This document shows, in pieces, positions 33,401 to 37,055 of a DNA stretch of 64,000 nucleotides (the first letter of the stretch is position 1; the number at the start of each line of letters is the position of its first letter). A program made the position numbers and the translations under genes. Origin of the DNA: Fragum whitleyi. Its lineage: Eukaryota > Mollusca > Bivalvia > Cardiida > Cardiidae. The stretch lies in contig OX411548.1 of assembly GCA_948146395.1 (NCBI GenBank), positions 39,337,737 to 39,401,736 of the forward strand. The letters are read 5' to 3'. The notes under the pieces are model-generated. The model saw only the letters and a program-made list of their open reading frames with translations, was not told the origin of the DNA and did not search any database.

Positions 33401-36335
33401 AACAGTTCATGGTATTGATCTTATGTAGAAAATGTCATGTTGTTGACATATGCCTATTTAATTCATGTGATCTCCCAGGGATCAAATAGACTCAGGTGAG
33501 CGATCTAGGACCATCACGGTCCTCTGGTTTTTAAGATGCAATACTCCTTCTAGGGTTTATGAAAGATTTCCATAATATTTTTATGCATAACATTATGATA
33601 TCATCCACCTGGCCAAGTACAATGTATAAGTATCGTGGACAGTTATGAAAAAAAAAGTATATAAACAAATTATTATAACAATAAATTATTGGTTTTTTTA
33701 TTTGAATGGCAACGGAAAAGGGGCCGGTAATATCCTCTAGGAGACATATTTGAGATTTTGCTGTTGTTTTGCACCACTCTTTGTTGATCTGTTCATCTAT
33801 TGAAGAGAAGTACAGTTCACAAGAACCGTAACTCTACTCATCGTATAGGAATAGGTCATTGGCTTGCTCTAATGGGGGCATAAATGTTTTTAAAACATCT
33901 TTTGTTTCTTTTAGGTTCAATGTCCTAATTCTGTCCCAAATGTCTTAAAGAATAACCATAAACTATTTTGTTGAATTTGACACAGTTCTAGATCAGAAAG
34001 AAACAGAAAATATGTCGTTTGTCGCAACTCGAGTTCAAAGGTTAAAGTCTTACTTTCACTAAATTGGCTACACAATATCTCTTAAACTTTTTAGTTTAAT
34101 TATAAATGTAACATTAAGATATAATTTAGCGTAATAGGGAACTGTGTTGTTTCTTGATTTCTAGCTCACCAGAGCACAACATTCCCGAAGGGAGCTTTTA
34201 GGATCCCTAGTCCGTCGCAGGTCGTGCATCATGTGGCTTCTGTCTTCCAAATTTTTCAAAACTTCTTCTCCTCCTTAACCCTCAAGGCAATTTCAATGAC
34301 ACTTTGCCAGAACTTTCCTTGGGTAACCCTTCTCAAAGATTGTTCGCAAAATTTGGATTGGCCCATAAATATGACCATGGCTTTTTTTCACTATTAAATC
34401 ATTGAACAACATTTCCTCCTGAACCATCAAGCCAATTTGAATGCCACTTTTCCAGAATATTCCTTTGGAAACCCATTGCAAATATTGTTCTTGAAATTGG
34501 CATAAAAATCTATTTGACTTGGCGTATGAAAACATCATCATCTACCAATTTCAATAATTTCTAAGCTGACCCTTTTCATTGAATTACATCTCAACAACTA
34601 GGCTAATTTCTACGAATCTTTGCCAGAATGTCACTTCAGTAACCAATAAAACTCAGTTGAGTGATTTAGTTTCATTATTTACCCCTTGTTTACAAACAAC
34701 ACTTACCTTAAGACCTAGGAGAATCATTTATTTATGAAGGAAAAAGATTCTTTCAAATTGTATTATCGTTAAAGTAGTATTTCTTATTTGAATTAAAACT
34801 AGGGGTCAGCACAGACAATAACCCTTGGGCTGGAGGCAAGTTTATTTTAGGAAGGACTTGTACATGTATCAGCAAAGCTGGAATATTGCAGGTACTTCAG
34901 GAATGTAGTGATTGTTCATCTTCATTTGTAAACTTAAAAATTCAAATATATATATTGCCTATCCCAAAAACTCGACATTTTCATATCCCAAAGGAAAACA
35001 CTGTATAAAAAGAAGAAAATGCTTGTAACAAGAGATTCTTTCTTTTCCCACACTGCTTTTCCTTCCAAAGTTTTTCATTTCATAACCTACAGTTTGATTA
35101 AATTTTGATTTATTGCTAAAAGTGTCTCGCGTTTTCTTTGTAGGAATCTTATTTCTGAAACGGACCTGTAAAACATAGAACAAGTAACTTCTACAGGATT
35201 GTGAATGACAGAAAATACGTAGTGTCAAATTCTAAACCCCATCCTTATATGTGGCATTGACCTTCAAACATGAAATTGAGTAAGGAACCAACTGAAATGA
35301 GTCTGTTTAAAAAAATAAATCTGACATTGACCTTCACAAATGACTTTGAGTAAAGAACAAACTGAAATACATTTGTTTAAAAGAAATATAATTGAAAATC
35401 AAAATTATCATTCATTACTTTTGCAAAGAATGTTTCCAAAGCTAAATGAAGGTTTTTTTATTTATAACAATGACCTTGATAATTATACTTGACCTTGACA
35501 GATGGTTTTGATTAATCTTTGTAAATAGGCTTTGTCACAAAGGATCCATGTATGAAATATGAACACCCTGTTTACAGCCGTTGTGAAGATATACACACTT
35601 GAAGATTATCAGATGGGTGAAATCTATATCTTACCCCACCCACTATCTTCTACACTAAGAGATTTTCGACTAACTTACCGGTTTTCGATTTCAATGAAAC
35701 TTTCTGTAAACATTAAGAACATATGTATCTTAATTTTAAAAGAGTTTGATAACTGGACTAGAGCTACAACTTAAAAATTTTAACCCTTTAACTCAGAACA
35801 TTATTTCATCTTTTTCAAATTTTCATGAATTTTTCAAGAACTTTTTGGGATATCTGTTAGGAGGAAGCAGACATAAGATCCCAACCTATATGAAAATATA
35901 TAGGTACCAATTGTCTTTAAAGTCAGTAACAAATTCTTTTTACAGATTCCAAAATTTCCTTGCAATGTGATTTTTTTCCTGACACCCCTTTGCATTTGAT
36001 AAGATGTGCTTTCGGGTACTTTATGGTCGACCCTCTTTACTCATTTTGGAAAAAAAAGTCATTTCCTTAATCAGTATACCCAGTACTACAATTACCCACA
36101 ATATCATAAAAATCTAAGCGTGGGCACATTTTACTATATATTTGGAACACCCCCTTTAACGATATCCGATAAGTGACACAAACGAAAACACATGACAAAT
36201 TAATAAACCAGCAGAAAATGGCAAGTTTCAGTTTTAAAACACTTACTCAAAGAATCTGTTATTAGAGCCATCTCGTCGATATTCGCTTTCCCATATAATC
36301 TTTCTATTTAACTTTTGTTTTTCGAAGTGAGACAT
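320..36335 (-). CDS. ORC1: Origin recognition complex subunit 1, 5' nine coding exons (3' part beyond window)
   Basis: ORC1 is the largest ORC subunit. With ORC2-6 it binds replication origins in the nucleus and, with CDC6 and CDT1, loads the MCM2-7 helicase. Nine exons join in consistent phase at GT-AG junctions: 36335-36247, 28998-28883, 26277-26102, 24671-24434, 10759-10102, 8979-8875, 4129-3982, 1259-1162 and 421-320, giving 1730 nt or about 576 codons. Exons 1-4 encode a BAH domain (about residues 38-160) matching metazoan ORC1. Residues about 206-510 are a basic, low-complexity linker with many SP/TP sites. Exons 8-9 hold the family-diagnostic run [19 protein letters not shown], then CREREF and DGTGG, just before the Walker A motif. 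The Walker A/B ATPase core and the winged helix lie left of position 1. Introns range from about 0.7 to 13.7 kb and are full of transposons. No coding defect is visible. Confidence 0.95.
478..530 (-). repeat. SINE/LINE tail remnant
   Basis: On the minus strand this reads 'gctgaaagtggcgttaaacc' followed by an AAAC-rich run. It is the same tail ('gcggcgttaaac') that ends the tRNA-derived SINE at 51646-51899. No tRNA-like head is recognisable upstream, so only the 3' tail can be supported. The rest of ORC1 intron 8 (about 531-1161) shows nothing I can name. Confidence 0.4.
1162..1259 (-). CDS. ORC1: ORC1 exon 8
   Basis: The acceptor is TTTGCAG at 1260-1266 and the donor is AG|GTAAAC. It encodes [20 protein letters not shown] and then [13 protein letters not shown], ending with two bases of an Arg codon completed by exon 9. 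SVLEEAR directly before LHVSAVP is diagnostic for ORC1. Confidence 0.92.
1370..1575 (+). repeat. Family F element copy
   Basis: It shares blocks in the same order with 21131-21388: 'catctctg', 'gatca..atc(a/t)gagaaa', 'ctgctgagcaattga', a GACAGACAGACT tract, and 'taaccccaaaacatagttt'. The tract and the 3' hairpin-like end resemble the other tandem-core families, but only one unit is present. Confidence 0.55.
1818..1983. repeat. Foldback MITE in ORC1 intron 7
   Basis: The two arms are inverted copies: 'cagttattttacagtgattc' at the left pairs with the 'gaaataactg' end at the right, and 'cagtgaaaaactattg' pairs with 'caatagttttcaccg'. The loop of about 70 nt also holds partly matching 'ggggatgac/gtcatcccc' arms. 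It has no coding capacity. Confidence 0.75.
2119..2464 (-). repeat. Family H MITE (CAGGGCTYGTGTTTGA ends), copy 1
   Basis: The left end 'cagggcttgtgtttgacc' and right end 'aacacaagccctg' are inverted. The interior repeats 'gggtcaaaa' and 'ttttgacccc' stretches. A second full copy lies in the opposite orientation at 29565-29915, with the same internal order, and a half copy lies at 9600-9717. Confidence 0.75.
2720..3892 (+). mobile_element. Tandem-core (pearl/Helentron-like) element A1
   Basis: It starts AACAAGAGGACCGTGATGG, a near-palindromic hairpin (GGACCRT-ATGGTCC), then has CTCACCTGAG. It ends with hairpin-like 'ttgaggacttcgtgctaagg' and TGAGCTAA, the other half of the inverted repeat. 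The core has about five diverged units of roughly 160 bp, each with 'gagcccaaatatgaccc' and 'gaacaaacttggtag'. It closes with 'gccaagtttcat' and 'aggaggagaggatgtttaa'. It sits in ORC1 intron 7. The layout matches INE-1/pearl-type non-autonomous Helentron relatives, and that assignment is inference. Confidence 0.8.
3895..3960 (+). repeat. Family J MITE end fragment
   Basis: The blocks 'gaacttgtccgcagc', 'gtcagacaaacggggcaagg' and 'aattccacatcc' correspond to the right end of the complete family J copy at 26910-27264. It lies directly against the 3' end of element A1 and 22 nt from the donor of ORC1 exon 7. Confidence 0.5.
3982..4129 (-). CDS. ORC1: ORC1 exon 7
   Basis: The acceptor is TTGAACAG and the donor is AAG|GTAAGG. 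It encodes the basic linker: [18 protein letters not shown], then a CKGPKTPRS stretch and a lysine-rich end KGDKTPK. The first base completes an Arg codon from exon 6, giving SSRKRKK, a plausible nuclear localisation signal across the junction. Confidence 0.88.
4197..5633 (+). mobile_element. Tandem-core element B1
   Basis: It starts AACAAG, then the hairpin GCCATGTCGGACATGGC, then CCCCCGCCGA. It ends with a GACGGA tract, TCGCCGAAATCGGCG and GGGGATAA. CCCCCGCCGA and TCGGCGGGGG are perfect subterminal inverted repeats, the second lying in the 3' hairpin. The core has eight units of about 156-157 bp, marked by 'gatatgctccggacaaa' at about 4447, 4603, 4758, 4912, 5069, 5227, 5384 and 5541. Open frames of about 60 codons recur in every unit on both strands and are repeat artefacts. 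It lies in ORC1 intron 6. Confidence 0.85.
5634..5790 (+). repeat. Family G repeat fragment
   Basis: The blocks 'aagttcaattgtgat', 'gaccttcaagaccat', 'ttgggtcatgggtaa' and 'taggtcaatt' recur in similar order at 39885-40210. No complete ends are recognised here. It directly follows element B1. Confidence 0.5.
5790..5985 (+). repeat. Family J MITE, right half
   Basis: It matches the right half of 26910-27264: 'gacaattttctatcctttga', 'ggatgacttttactcctag', 'acttgcccgcaagtg' and the terminal 'tccacacccctg'. The left half is missing. Confidence 0.6.
6259..6378. repeat. Foldback MITE with near-perfect arms
   Basis: The whole 120 bp folds back on itself. 'ccataatatccct' pairs with 'agggatattatgg', 'gaggggtc' with 'gacccctc', 'gcaacactattg' with 'caatagtgttgc', and 'agtgcctata' with 'tataggcact'. 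There is no coding capacity. The low arm divergence suggests a recent insertion in ORC1 intron 6. Confidence 0.8.
6892..7266. repeat. Family I MITE (CAGGGTTTGACACT ends)
   Basis: The left end 'cagggtttgacactaac' and right end 'taagtgtcaaaccctg' are inverted repeats about 375 bp apart. The interior is AT-rich with several 'gactcc/ggagtc' motifs and no coding capacity. Confidence 0.65.
7466..8701 (+). mobile_element. Tandem-core element D
   Basis: It starts AACAAG, then the perfect hairpin GTATTGCATGGCAATAC and the inverted repeat AGTCCCCTACCGG. The 3' end is a GACGGACGGA tract, then 'agtccccttcggctttcgcc' and CCGGTAGGGGACTAA. The core has about six units of 150-170 bp, each with 'aagtccagcatccgtatctt' and 'aaaatcagctcaatatctcc'. 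The design is that of A, B, C and E but with no sequence in common at the inverted repeats. Confidence 0.82.
8711..8832. repeat. Foldback MITE
   Basis: The arms 'agtgtctttaaaatatcaat' and 'attgatattttaagacact' are inverted, followed inwards by 'gttacctggt/accagataac' and 'tcatgac/gtcatga'. It lies 9 nt from the end of element D and about 43 nt from the ORC1 exon 6 donor. Confidence 0.78.
8875..8979 (-). CDS. ORC1: ORC1 exon 6
   Basis: The acceptor is TTACAG and the donor is AG|GTTTGT. The frame entering from exon 5 and leaving to exon 7 rules out the nearer GTATCT donor at 8885. It encodes [20 protein letters not shown] and then a serine/lysine-rich end [15 protein letters not shown], part of the disordered linker. 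Confidence 0.85.
8980..9599. other. Intronic DNA with no recognisable feature
   Basis: This is the part of ORC1 intron 5 next to exon 6. I see no long open frame, clean inverted repeat or tandem array. Short 'gactcaaaagt' and 'gggttctgagg' motifs recall families H and I but cannot be delimited. Confidence 0.5.
9600..9717 (+). repeat. Family H MITE, right half
   Basis: The blocks 'gtgggtcaaaatgaacccc' and 'agaaccctagttcaagggt' and the terminal 'aaaacacgagccctgg' match the right half of 29565-29915. The left end is not recognised. Confidence 0.55.
9810..10082 (+). mobile_element. Tandem-core element C1 (single unit)
   Basis: It starts AACAAGATGCGTTTGTGAAAC (short GTTT-GTG-AAAC hairpin) and ends with a GACAGATGGACAGA tract, 'gcgcccaatcttttgatgag' and GGAGCATAA. 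It carries only one core unit ('aaatatgagcattgtatctt'), against about eight in the related C2 at 41951-43329. Its 3' end lies 17 nt from the splice donor of ORC1 exon 5. Confidence 0.8.
10102..10759 (-). CDS. ORC1: ORC1 exon 5 (linker)
   Basis: At 658 nt this is the largest exon. The acceptor is ACAATTCAG and the donor is AA|GTATGT, the only choice that keeps frame with exon 6. It encodes a basic, serine/threonine-rich, probably disordered linker. Notable are [15 protein letters not shown] near the start, TPVK and TPTK (full CDK consensus [ST]-P-x-[KR]), further TP/SP sites, and a run of SP sites with basic residues at the end ([17 protein letters not shown]). In vertebrates the ORC1 linker is regulated by CDK phosphorylation and ubiquitylation. 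That these sites act the same way is inference. Confidence 0.93.
10797..11950 (+). repeat. Left arm of the 9.55 kb inverted-repeat element
   Basis: It is built from diverged sub-blocks, each with an AGCCCAT-type palindrome, at about 10930, 11070, 11235, 11620 and 11790. It aligns in reverse with 20347-17380 once the A4 insertion is removed. For example, 'gagcccatatgaaccaacatgg' here matches 'aagcccatacaagtcaacatgg' on the reverse of the right arm. The inner limit is approximate. Confidence 0.65.
11950..12724. other. Interior of the 9.55 kb element, unrecognised
   Basis: The stretch holds a plus-strand open frame of about 109 codons (12000-12329), lysine- and serine-rich, with no family I recognise and no typical coding bias. 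It could be a remnant of an element gene or chance. Confidence 0.3.
12725..13065 (-). pseudogene. CR1-like LINE fragment, reverse transcriptase C-terminus
   Basis: The minus strand encodes the typical tail of CR1/Jockey-group reverse transcriptases. There is [12 protein letters not shown], a frame change near 12926, then [32 protein letters not shown] and a stop. The upstream RT domain is missing, as expected for 5'-truncated retrotransposition or decay. It lies inside the 9.55 kb element. Confidence 0.75.
13369..14718 (+). mobile_element. Tandem-core element A2
   Basis: It begins AACAAGAGGACCAAGATGG with CTCACCTGAG and ends GAGCACTTTGTGCTCAGG, TGAGCTAA. The core is different from A1: about six units of roughly 165-175 bp with 'gttaccatggaaaccagag', 'aagagcttcacc' and 'gccaagtttcagcttgattg'. 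A GACGGACGGACAGACGG tract comes before the 3' hairpin. The ends are thus conserved while the tandem unit is not. Its last AA is shared with the start of A3. Confidence 0.85.
14717..16106 (+). mobile_element. Tandem-core element A3 (composite)
   Basis: The outer 5' end is AACAAGAGGCCCAAGAGGGCC with CTCCACTGG. The 3' end is CTGGCCTTCGGCCAG, TGGAGCTAA, so the inverted repeat is CTCCACTGG/CCAGTGGAG rather than CTCACCTGAG/CTCAGGTGAG. A second 5' end of the A5/A8 type (AACAAGAGGACCAGAATGACC) starts inside at 14923. The core has six units of about 156 bp marked by 'gggggtcaatccaaatttc' at about 15135, 15291, 15447, 15602, 15758 and 15914. Two elements have fused or nested here. Confidence 0.78.
16107..17379. 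other. Interior of the 9.55 kb element, no supported gene
   Basis: An open frame of 148 codons on the minus strand (16921-17367) is isoleucine/leucine/serine-rich and hydrophobic. It has no motif I recognise and no splice or promoter context, so I do not call it a gene. The rest is AT-rich without clear repeats. Confidence 0.35.
17755..17805 (+). repeat. CA-rich microsatellite
   Basis: Runs of CA/CACG dinucleotides ('acacacacaggcacacatcc') lie between the sub-blocks of the right arm of the 9.55 kb element. Confidence 0.7.
17845..18085 (+). repeat. Family L MITE fragment
   Basis: It contains 'aacatcgtgaaattgacgg' at the left and 'atgtcaatttcac' at the right, the same inverted ends as the complete family L copy at 40229-40660. 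It also has the internal 'aaagggaggtaatgg' and 'aattagcgat' blocks. It is shorter and diverged. Confidence 0.55.
18663..20148 (+). mobile_element. Tandem-core element A4
   Basis: It starts AACAAGAGGACCATGATGG, whose GGACCAT-G-ATGGTCC hairpin is perfect, then CTCACC. It ends GAGCACGATGTGCTCAGG, TGAGCTAA. The core has eight or nine units of about 145 bp with 'tattttcccgtgatatggcac', 'cttgtgacctggccaacatt' and 'gggccatatttgtgg'. A GACG/GACA tract comes before the 3' hairpin. It is inserted in the right arm of the 9.55 kb element and so is younger than that element. Confidence 0.85.
20375..20496. repeat. Foldback MITE
   Basis: The arms 'gtgtaagatcgatttatatt' and 'aatattaattgatcttacac' are inverted, as are 'catttagtgaacaacaaaa' and 'ttttgttgttcactaaatg'. 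It lies 27 nt outside the 9.55 kb element. Confidence 0.8.
21131..21388 (+). repeat. Family F element copy
   Basis: Same family as 1370-1575, with a GACAGACAGACAGACTT tract and the end 'ataaccccaaaac...catagttttgggt', whose AACCCCAAAAC/GTTTTGGGT arms can pair. The GACR tract plus 3' hairpin echoes the tandem-core families. Confidence 0.55.
21404..21624. mobile_element. piggyBac-type MITE, family N copy 1 (TTAA flanked)
   Basis: TTAA lies on both sides (21400-21403 and 21625-21628). The inverted ends are CCCTTTGCTGTTT and CCCTTTCCTGTTT. The interior carries a second inverted pair, 'gaagaaattgctt/aagcaattttttc', forming a central hairpin. Its length of 221 bp equals that of copy 2 at 27693-27913. 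CCCTTT ends with TTAA are the known piggyBac signature. There is no coding capacity. Confidence 0.85.
21737..21850. repeat. Foldback MITE, family M
   Basis: 'gttgatttcatggaggtatg' at the left is inverted at the right as 'catacctccatggaatcaac', with 'aaactaaaaacctaat/attagatttttagttt' further in. A related copy lies at 56629-56742. The flanking 'ttttttagcc(a/t)atnagaatg' is also shared downstream of both, so the mobile unit may be longer than the foldback. Confidence 0.75.
22202..23983 (+). mobile_element. Tandem-core element A5 (composite, two 3' ends)
   Basis: The 5' end has hairpin GGGCCAGAATGGCCC and CTCACCTCA. One 3' end lies at about 23450-23482 (GAGCACTTCGTGCTCAGG, TGAGCTAA) and a second at 23960-23983 (GAGCAATTTGCGCTCAGG, TGAGCTAA). 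The centre repeats A4-type units ('attggaccatatttgtgg') mixed with 'gagcaattttcataaggga', while 23483-23983 returns to A3-type units ('gccctgccatgcccatattt'). This is best read as one element inserted in another or a fused core. Confidence 0.75.
24143..24421 (+). mobile_element. Tandem-core element E (single unit)
   Basis: It starts AACAAGAGCACCGCCTACAGG (GCACC/GGTGC hairpin), then GCTCGGCTGT. It ends TTTTCTCGGAAAACAGCC, GAGCTAA. ACAGCCGAGC is the exact inverse of GCTCGGCTGT. It has one core unit with 'gtgccaagtttcaagtgaat'. Its end lies 10 nt from the splice donor of ORC1 exon 4. Confidence 0.82.
24434..24671 (-). CDS. ORC1: ORC1 exon 4 (end of BAH domain)
   Basis: The acceptor is GATAG and the donor is TTAG|GTTAGT. 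It encodes [20 protein letters not shown] and then [17 protein letters not shown], which aligns with the last BAH strand of ORC1 (a 'TLFVR...F.PL' motif in vertebrates). It continues into a serine/asparagine-rich linker ending PKPALEKL. Confidence 0.93.
24672..25114. other. Intronic DNA with no recognisable feature
   Basis: AT-rich part of ORC1 intron 3. The only long frame (71 codons, minus) has no recognisable motif. I see no inverted or tandem repeat. Confidence 0.5.
25115..25320 (-). repeat. tRNA-derived SINE, diverged copy
   Basis: On the minus strand it runs from a tRNA-like head ('catagctggtagcacagg', B box 'gggttcaattcc') through 'ggcacatattctttt' and 'gtctcccaccaaagag' to 'agctggaggctaggaaagg'. 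This is the same order as the better preserved SINE at 51646-51899. It lies in ORC1 intron 3. Confidence 0.72.
26102..26277 (-). CDS. ORC1: ORC1 exon 3 (BAH core)
   Basis: The acceptor is TTTTTCAG and the donor is CAG|GTACAT, ending in phase 0. It encodes [30 protein letters not shown] and [12 protein letters not shown], aligning with the BAH segment that in vertebrate ORC1 reads as a W/YF-R-x-E-x-P strand followed by EIF and an N-x-x-TIIG-V strand. In human ORC1 this domain binds H4K20me2, but whether the aromatic cage is complete here needs an alignment. Confidence 0.93.
26278..26909. other. Intronic DNA with no delimited feature
   Basis: ORC1 intron 2 DNA, AT-rich. 'ttaacccttcc' at about 26375 recalls family N ends but no partner end or TTAA pair is visible. 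No coding signal. Confidence 0.45.
26910..27264 (+). repeat. Family J MITE, complete copy
   Basis: The ends CAGGGGTGTGGAA and TTCCACACCCCTG are inverted. Subterminal 'acttgtccatggacaagt' palindromes occur near both ends. Partial copies are at 3895-3960, 5790-5985 and about 57005-57175. It has no coding capacity and lies in ORC1 intron 2. Confidence 0.8.
27693..27913. mobile_element. piggyBac-type MITE, family N copy 2 (TTAA flanked)
   Basis: TTAA lies at 27689-27692 and 27914-27917. The inverted ends are CCCTTTTCCAAACAA and CCCTTTCCCAAACAA. A central hairpin is formed by 'ttgaggcaaaaggagaaagt' and its inverse 'actttcttcttttgcctcaa'. At 221 bp it is exactly as long as copy 1. Confidence 0.87.
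27914..28784. other. Intronic DNA with no delimited feature
   Basis: ORC1 intron 2 DNA, AT-rich. I see no coding signal, tandem array or clean inverted repeat here. Confidence 0.45.
28785..28875 (+). repeat. Family C 3' end fragment next to a splice donor
   Basis: It has a GACAGACAGATTGATGGACA tract, 'ggtaaaacaatgca' and 'gatgcacgggcataa', matching the 3' ends of C1 and C2 although the hairpin has changed (TGCATCTATAGATGCA, a perfect palindrome). It stops 6 nt before the donor of ORC1 exon 2. Confidence 0.65.
28883..28998 (-). CDS. ORC1: ORC1 exon 2 (start of BAH domain)
   Basis: The acceptor is GGTTTAAG and the donor is ACAG|GTAATT. It encodes [19 protein letters not shown], then [15 protein letters not shown]. 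This is the typical BAH opening (x-F-x-I/L-N-D-x-V-L-V...V-x-x-I-x-x-L-Y-E). Its first base completes the last Glu codon of exon 1. Confidence 0.93.
29086..29540. repeat. Family K inverted-repeat element
   Basis: The left end 'ggttaccgatcaacttggcc' and right end 'ggatcaagttggccggtaacc' are inverted. The interior is AT-rich. Related 'gggccgagttg' motifs recur at about 31070-31130, so a larger unit is possible. Confidence 0.55.
29565..29915 (+). repeat. Family H MITE, copy 2
   Basis: The ends 'ctgggctcgtgttagtgttt' and 'aaacacgagccctgg' are inverted. The internal 'ggggtcaaaatgaccccctt' block and 'acatgttttgacccttag' match copy 1 at 2119-2464 in reverse order. Confidence 0.75.
29916..31366. other. 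Intronic DNA, nothing supported as a gene
   Basis: ORC1 intron 1 DNA. Short 'gggccgagtt' repeats at 31067-31128 and an RNA polymerase III B-box-like 'ggttcaagtcc' at about 31138 are the only landmarks. The latter has no A box or cloverleaf and is not called a tRNA. Confidence 0.4.
32812..33528 (-). mobile_element. Tandem-core element A6
   Basis: Minus-strand copy related to A1. On the plus strand it starts TTAGCTCACCTGAGCACAAA, TGTGCTC, and ends 'ctcaggtgagcg', GGACCATCACGGTCC. It has the same core unit type as A1 ('gtttgttcatatcaagaccc', 'catcatctaatgg'), with two to three units. It lies inside the 4.8 kb element. Confidence 0.78.
34162..34671 (-). repeat. Tandem-core element A7, decayed
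   Basis: The minus-strand 3' end is recognisable (TAGCTCACCAGAGCACAAC), with A3-type units ('cttctcctcc', 'ggcccataaatatg'), and a weak far end at 'ctcagttgagtga'. Hairpins are eroded, so this is an old copy. Confidence 0.55.
34672..35560. other. Interior of the 4.8 kb element, no gene seen
   Basis: The region around 35000-35060 contains 'aaaaagaagaaaatgcttgt' and 'tctttcttttcccaca', resembling the central hairpin of family N. I see no coding signal. Several 'tgaccttgaca' motifs occur at about 35260-35500. Confidence 0.4.
36247..36335 (-). CDS. ORC1: ORC1 exon 1 with start codon
   Basis: ATG at 36335-36333 opens [20 protein letters not shown], then RDGSNNRFF and the split Glu codon at donor GA|GTAAGT. 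This is the first ATG of the frame and directly precedes the BAH domain. The length of N-terminus before the BAH fits other animal ORC1 proteins. Confidence 0.88.
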
Positions 36336-36355
36336 TTTACAGCCGACAGATCGTG

Positions 36356-36363
36356 GCGGGAAA
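36356..36363 (-). promoter_or_regulatory. E2F-type site in the ORC1 promoter or 5' UTR
   Basis: On the minus strand the sequence is TTTCCCGC, a perfect match to the E2F consensus TTTSSCGC, 21 bp upstream of the ORC1 start codon. ORC1 is a known E2F target in vertebrates and Drosophila. Function here is inferred from position and match only. Confidence 0.6.
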
Positions 36364-36586
36364 AAGAATCAAAGCAATAAAAGTACTTTGATGATGCCTA
36401 CGGTTTGATCATCGGATTGTACAATGCAAGTTCAGCAAACCTTTGTAAACCTTTTTTGAAATTGAAGCTGAAATTAATATCATTTATGTTCTTTCGAAGT
36501 TTGATAAATCTATTGACAGTCTTTTCGGAAAAATCTAATAGAGGCTGATTCGAAGCCGGTTCCGAAGGGAGGGGGAAGGATGGAGA

Positions 36587-36624
36587 GCGGGGGGGGGGGG
36601 GGGGGGGGAGGGGGGGGGGGGGGA
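36587..36624 (+). repeat. Long G homopolymer tract
   Basis: G runs are broken by a single A. The minus-strand open frame here (polyproline) is an artefact of the tract. Such tracts are often mis-sized in assemblies. Confidence 0.85.
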
Positions 36625-37055
36625 GGTGTGCACTGTAGCCCAATTTTTTTGTCATTTTCATTGGGAAATTAAATCAAATTTGTGAAATAATACGAAAGCA
36701 ATTTCCTTTATTGTGAATTAGTACCCTTTCAAAAATATATATCCGCATTCATGATGTCACATGATTGTTAACTGTGACAGGTCCGTAAACTCAGTTACTC
36801 AGGAGTCTGAGTCACGGGACAGTGAACACGCCCAATTTTTTCTCTGCACAAAAACTAACTTTTTAAATATTCATTGTTTTATCACTAATCAATTCTTGGT
36901 TTATTTGGTTGGTAAGTTATTGCACTAATACTGCCCTTTCATGAACTTACTTATTTTTTTGTATTGAACACAAAATCAAACCATAAACAACTCGTAGGTG
37001 AAACCTATGAAAGCAGCCATATTTAATAGGCCACTTCCTGCTTATTTCCAAGATA
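36625..37055. other. ORC1 upstream / LINE 5' region
   Basis: There is no gene here. The DNA just left of 37056 may be the 5' UTR of the CR1 element, whose 5' end I cannot place. 'gagtctgagtcacgggacag' lies about 250 bp upstream of its start codon. Confidence 0.4.

Larger units (their letters stand above)
31367..36157. mobile_element. 4.8 kb inverted-repeat element in ORC1 intron 1
   Basis: The left end AAAGGAGGTGTTCCAAA and the reverse of the right end AAAGGGGGTGTTCCAAA are inverted, followed on both sides by 'gtgcccacgc'. Homology continues inwards as diverged arms ('ctagtccagtt', 'gaaaaccggtaa', 'agtgggtggggtaa' occur on both arms in inverse orientation). The left arm also contains direct repeats ('taatgaatatataaa' at about 31618 and 32488). 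I see no target duplication and no recognisable transposase. Element A6 is nested inside. Confidence 0.6.

Noticed and set aside
36398..36661. Proline-rich open frame upstream of ORC1
   Set aside because: The polyproline run is the reverse of a G homopolymer, and the remainder has no recognisable motif.
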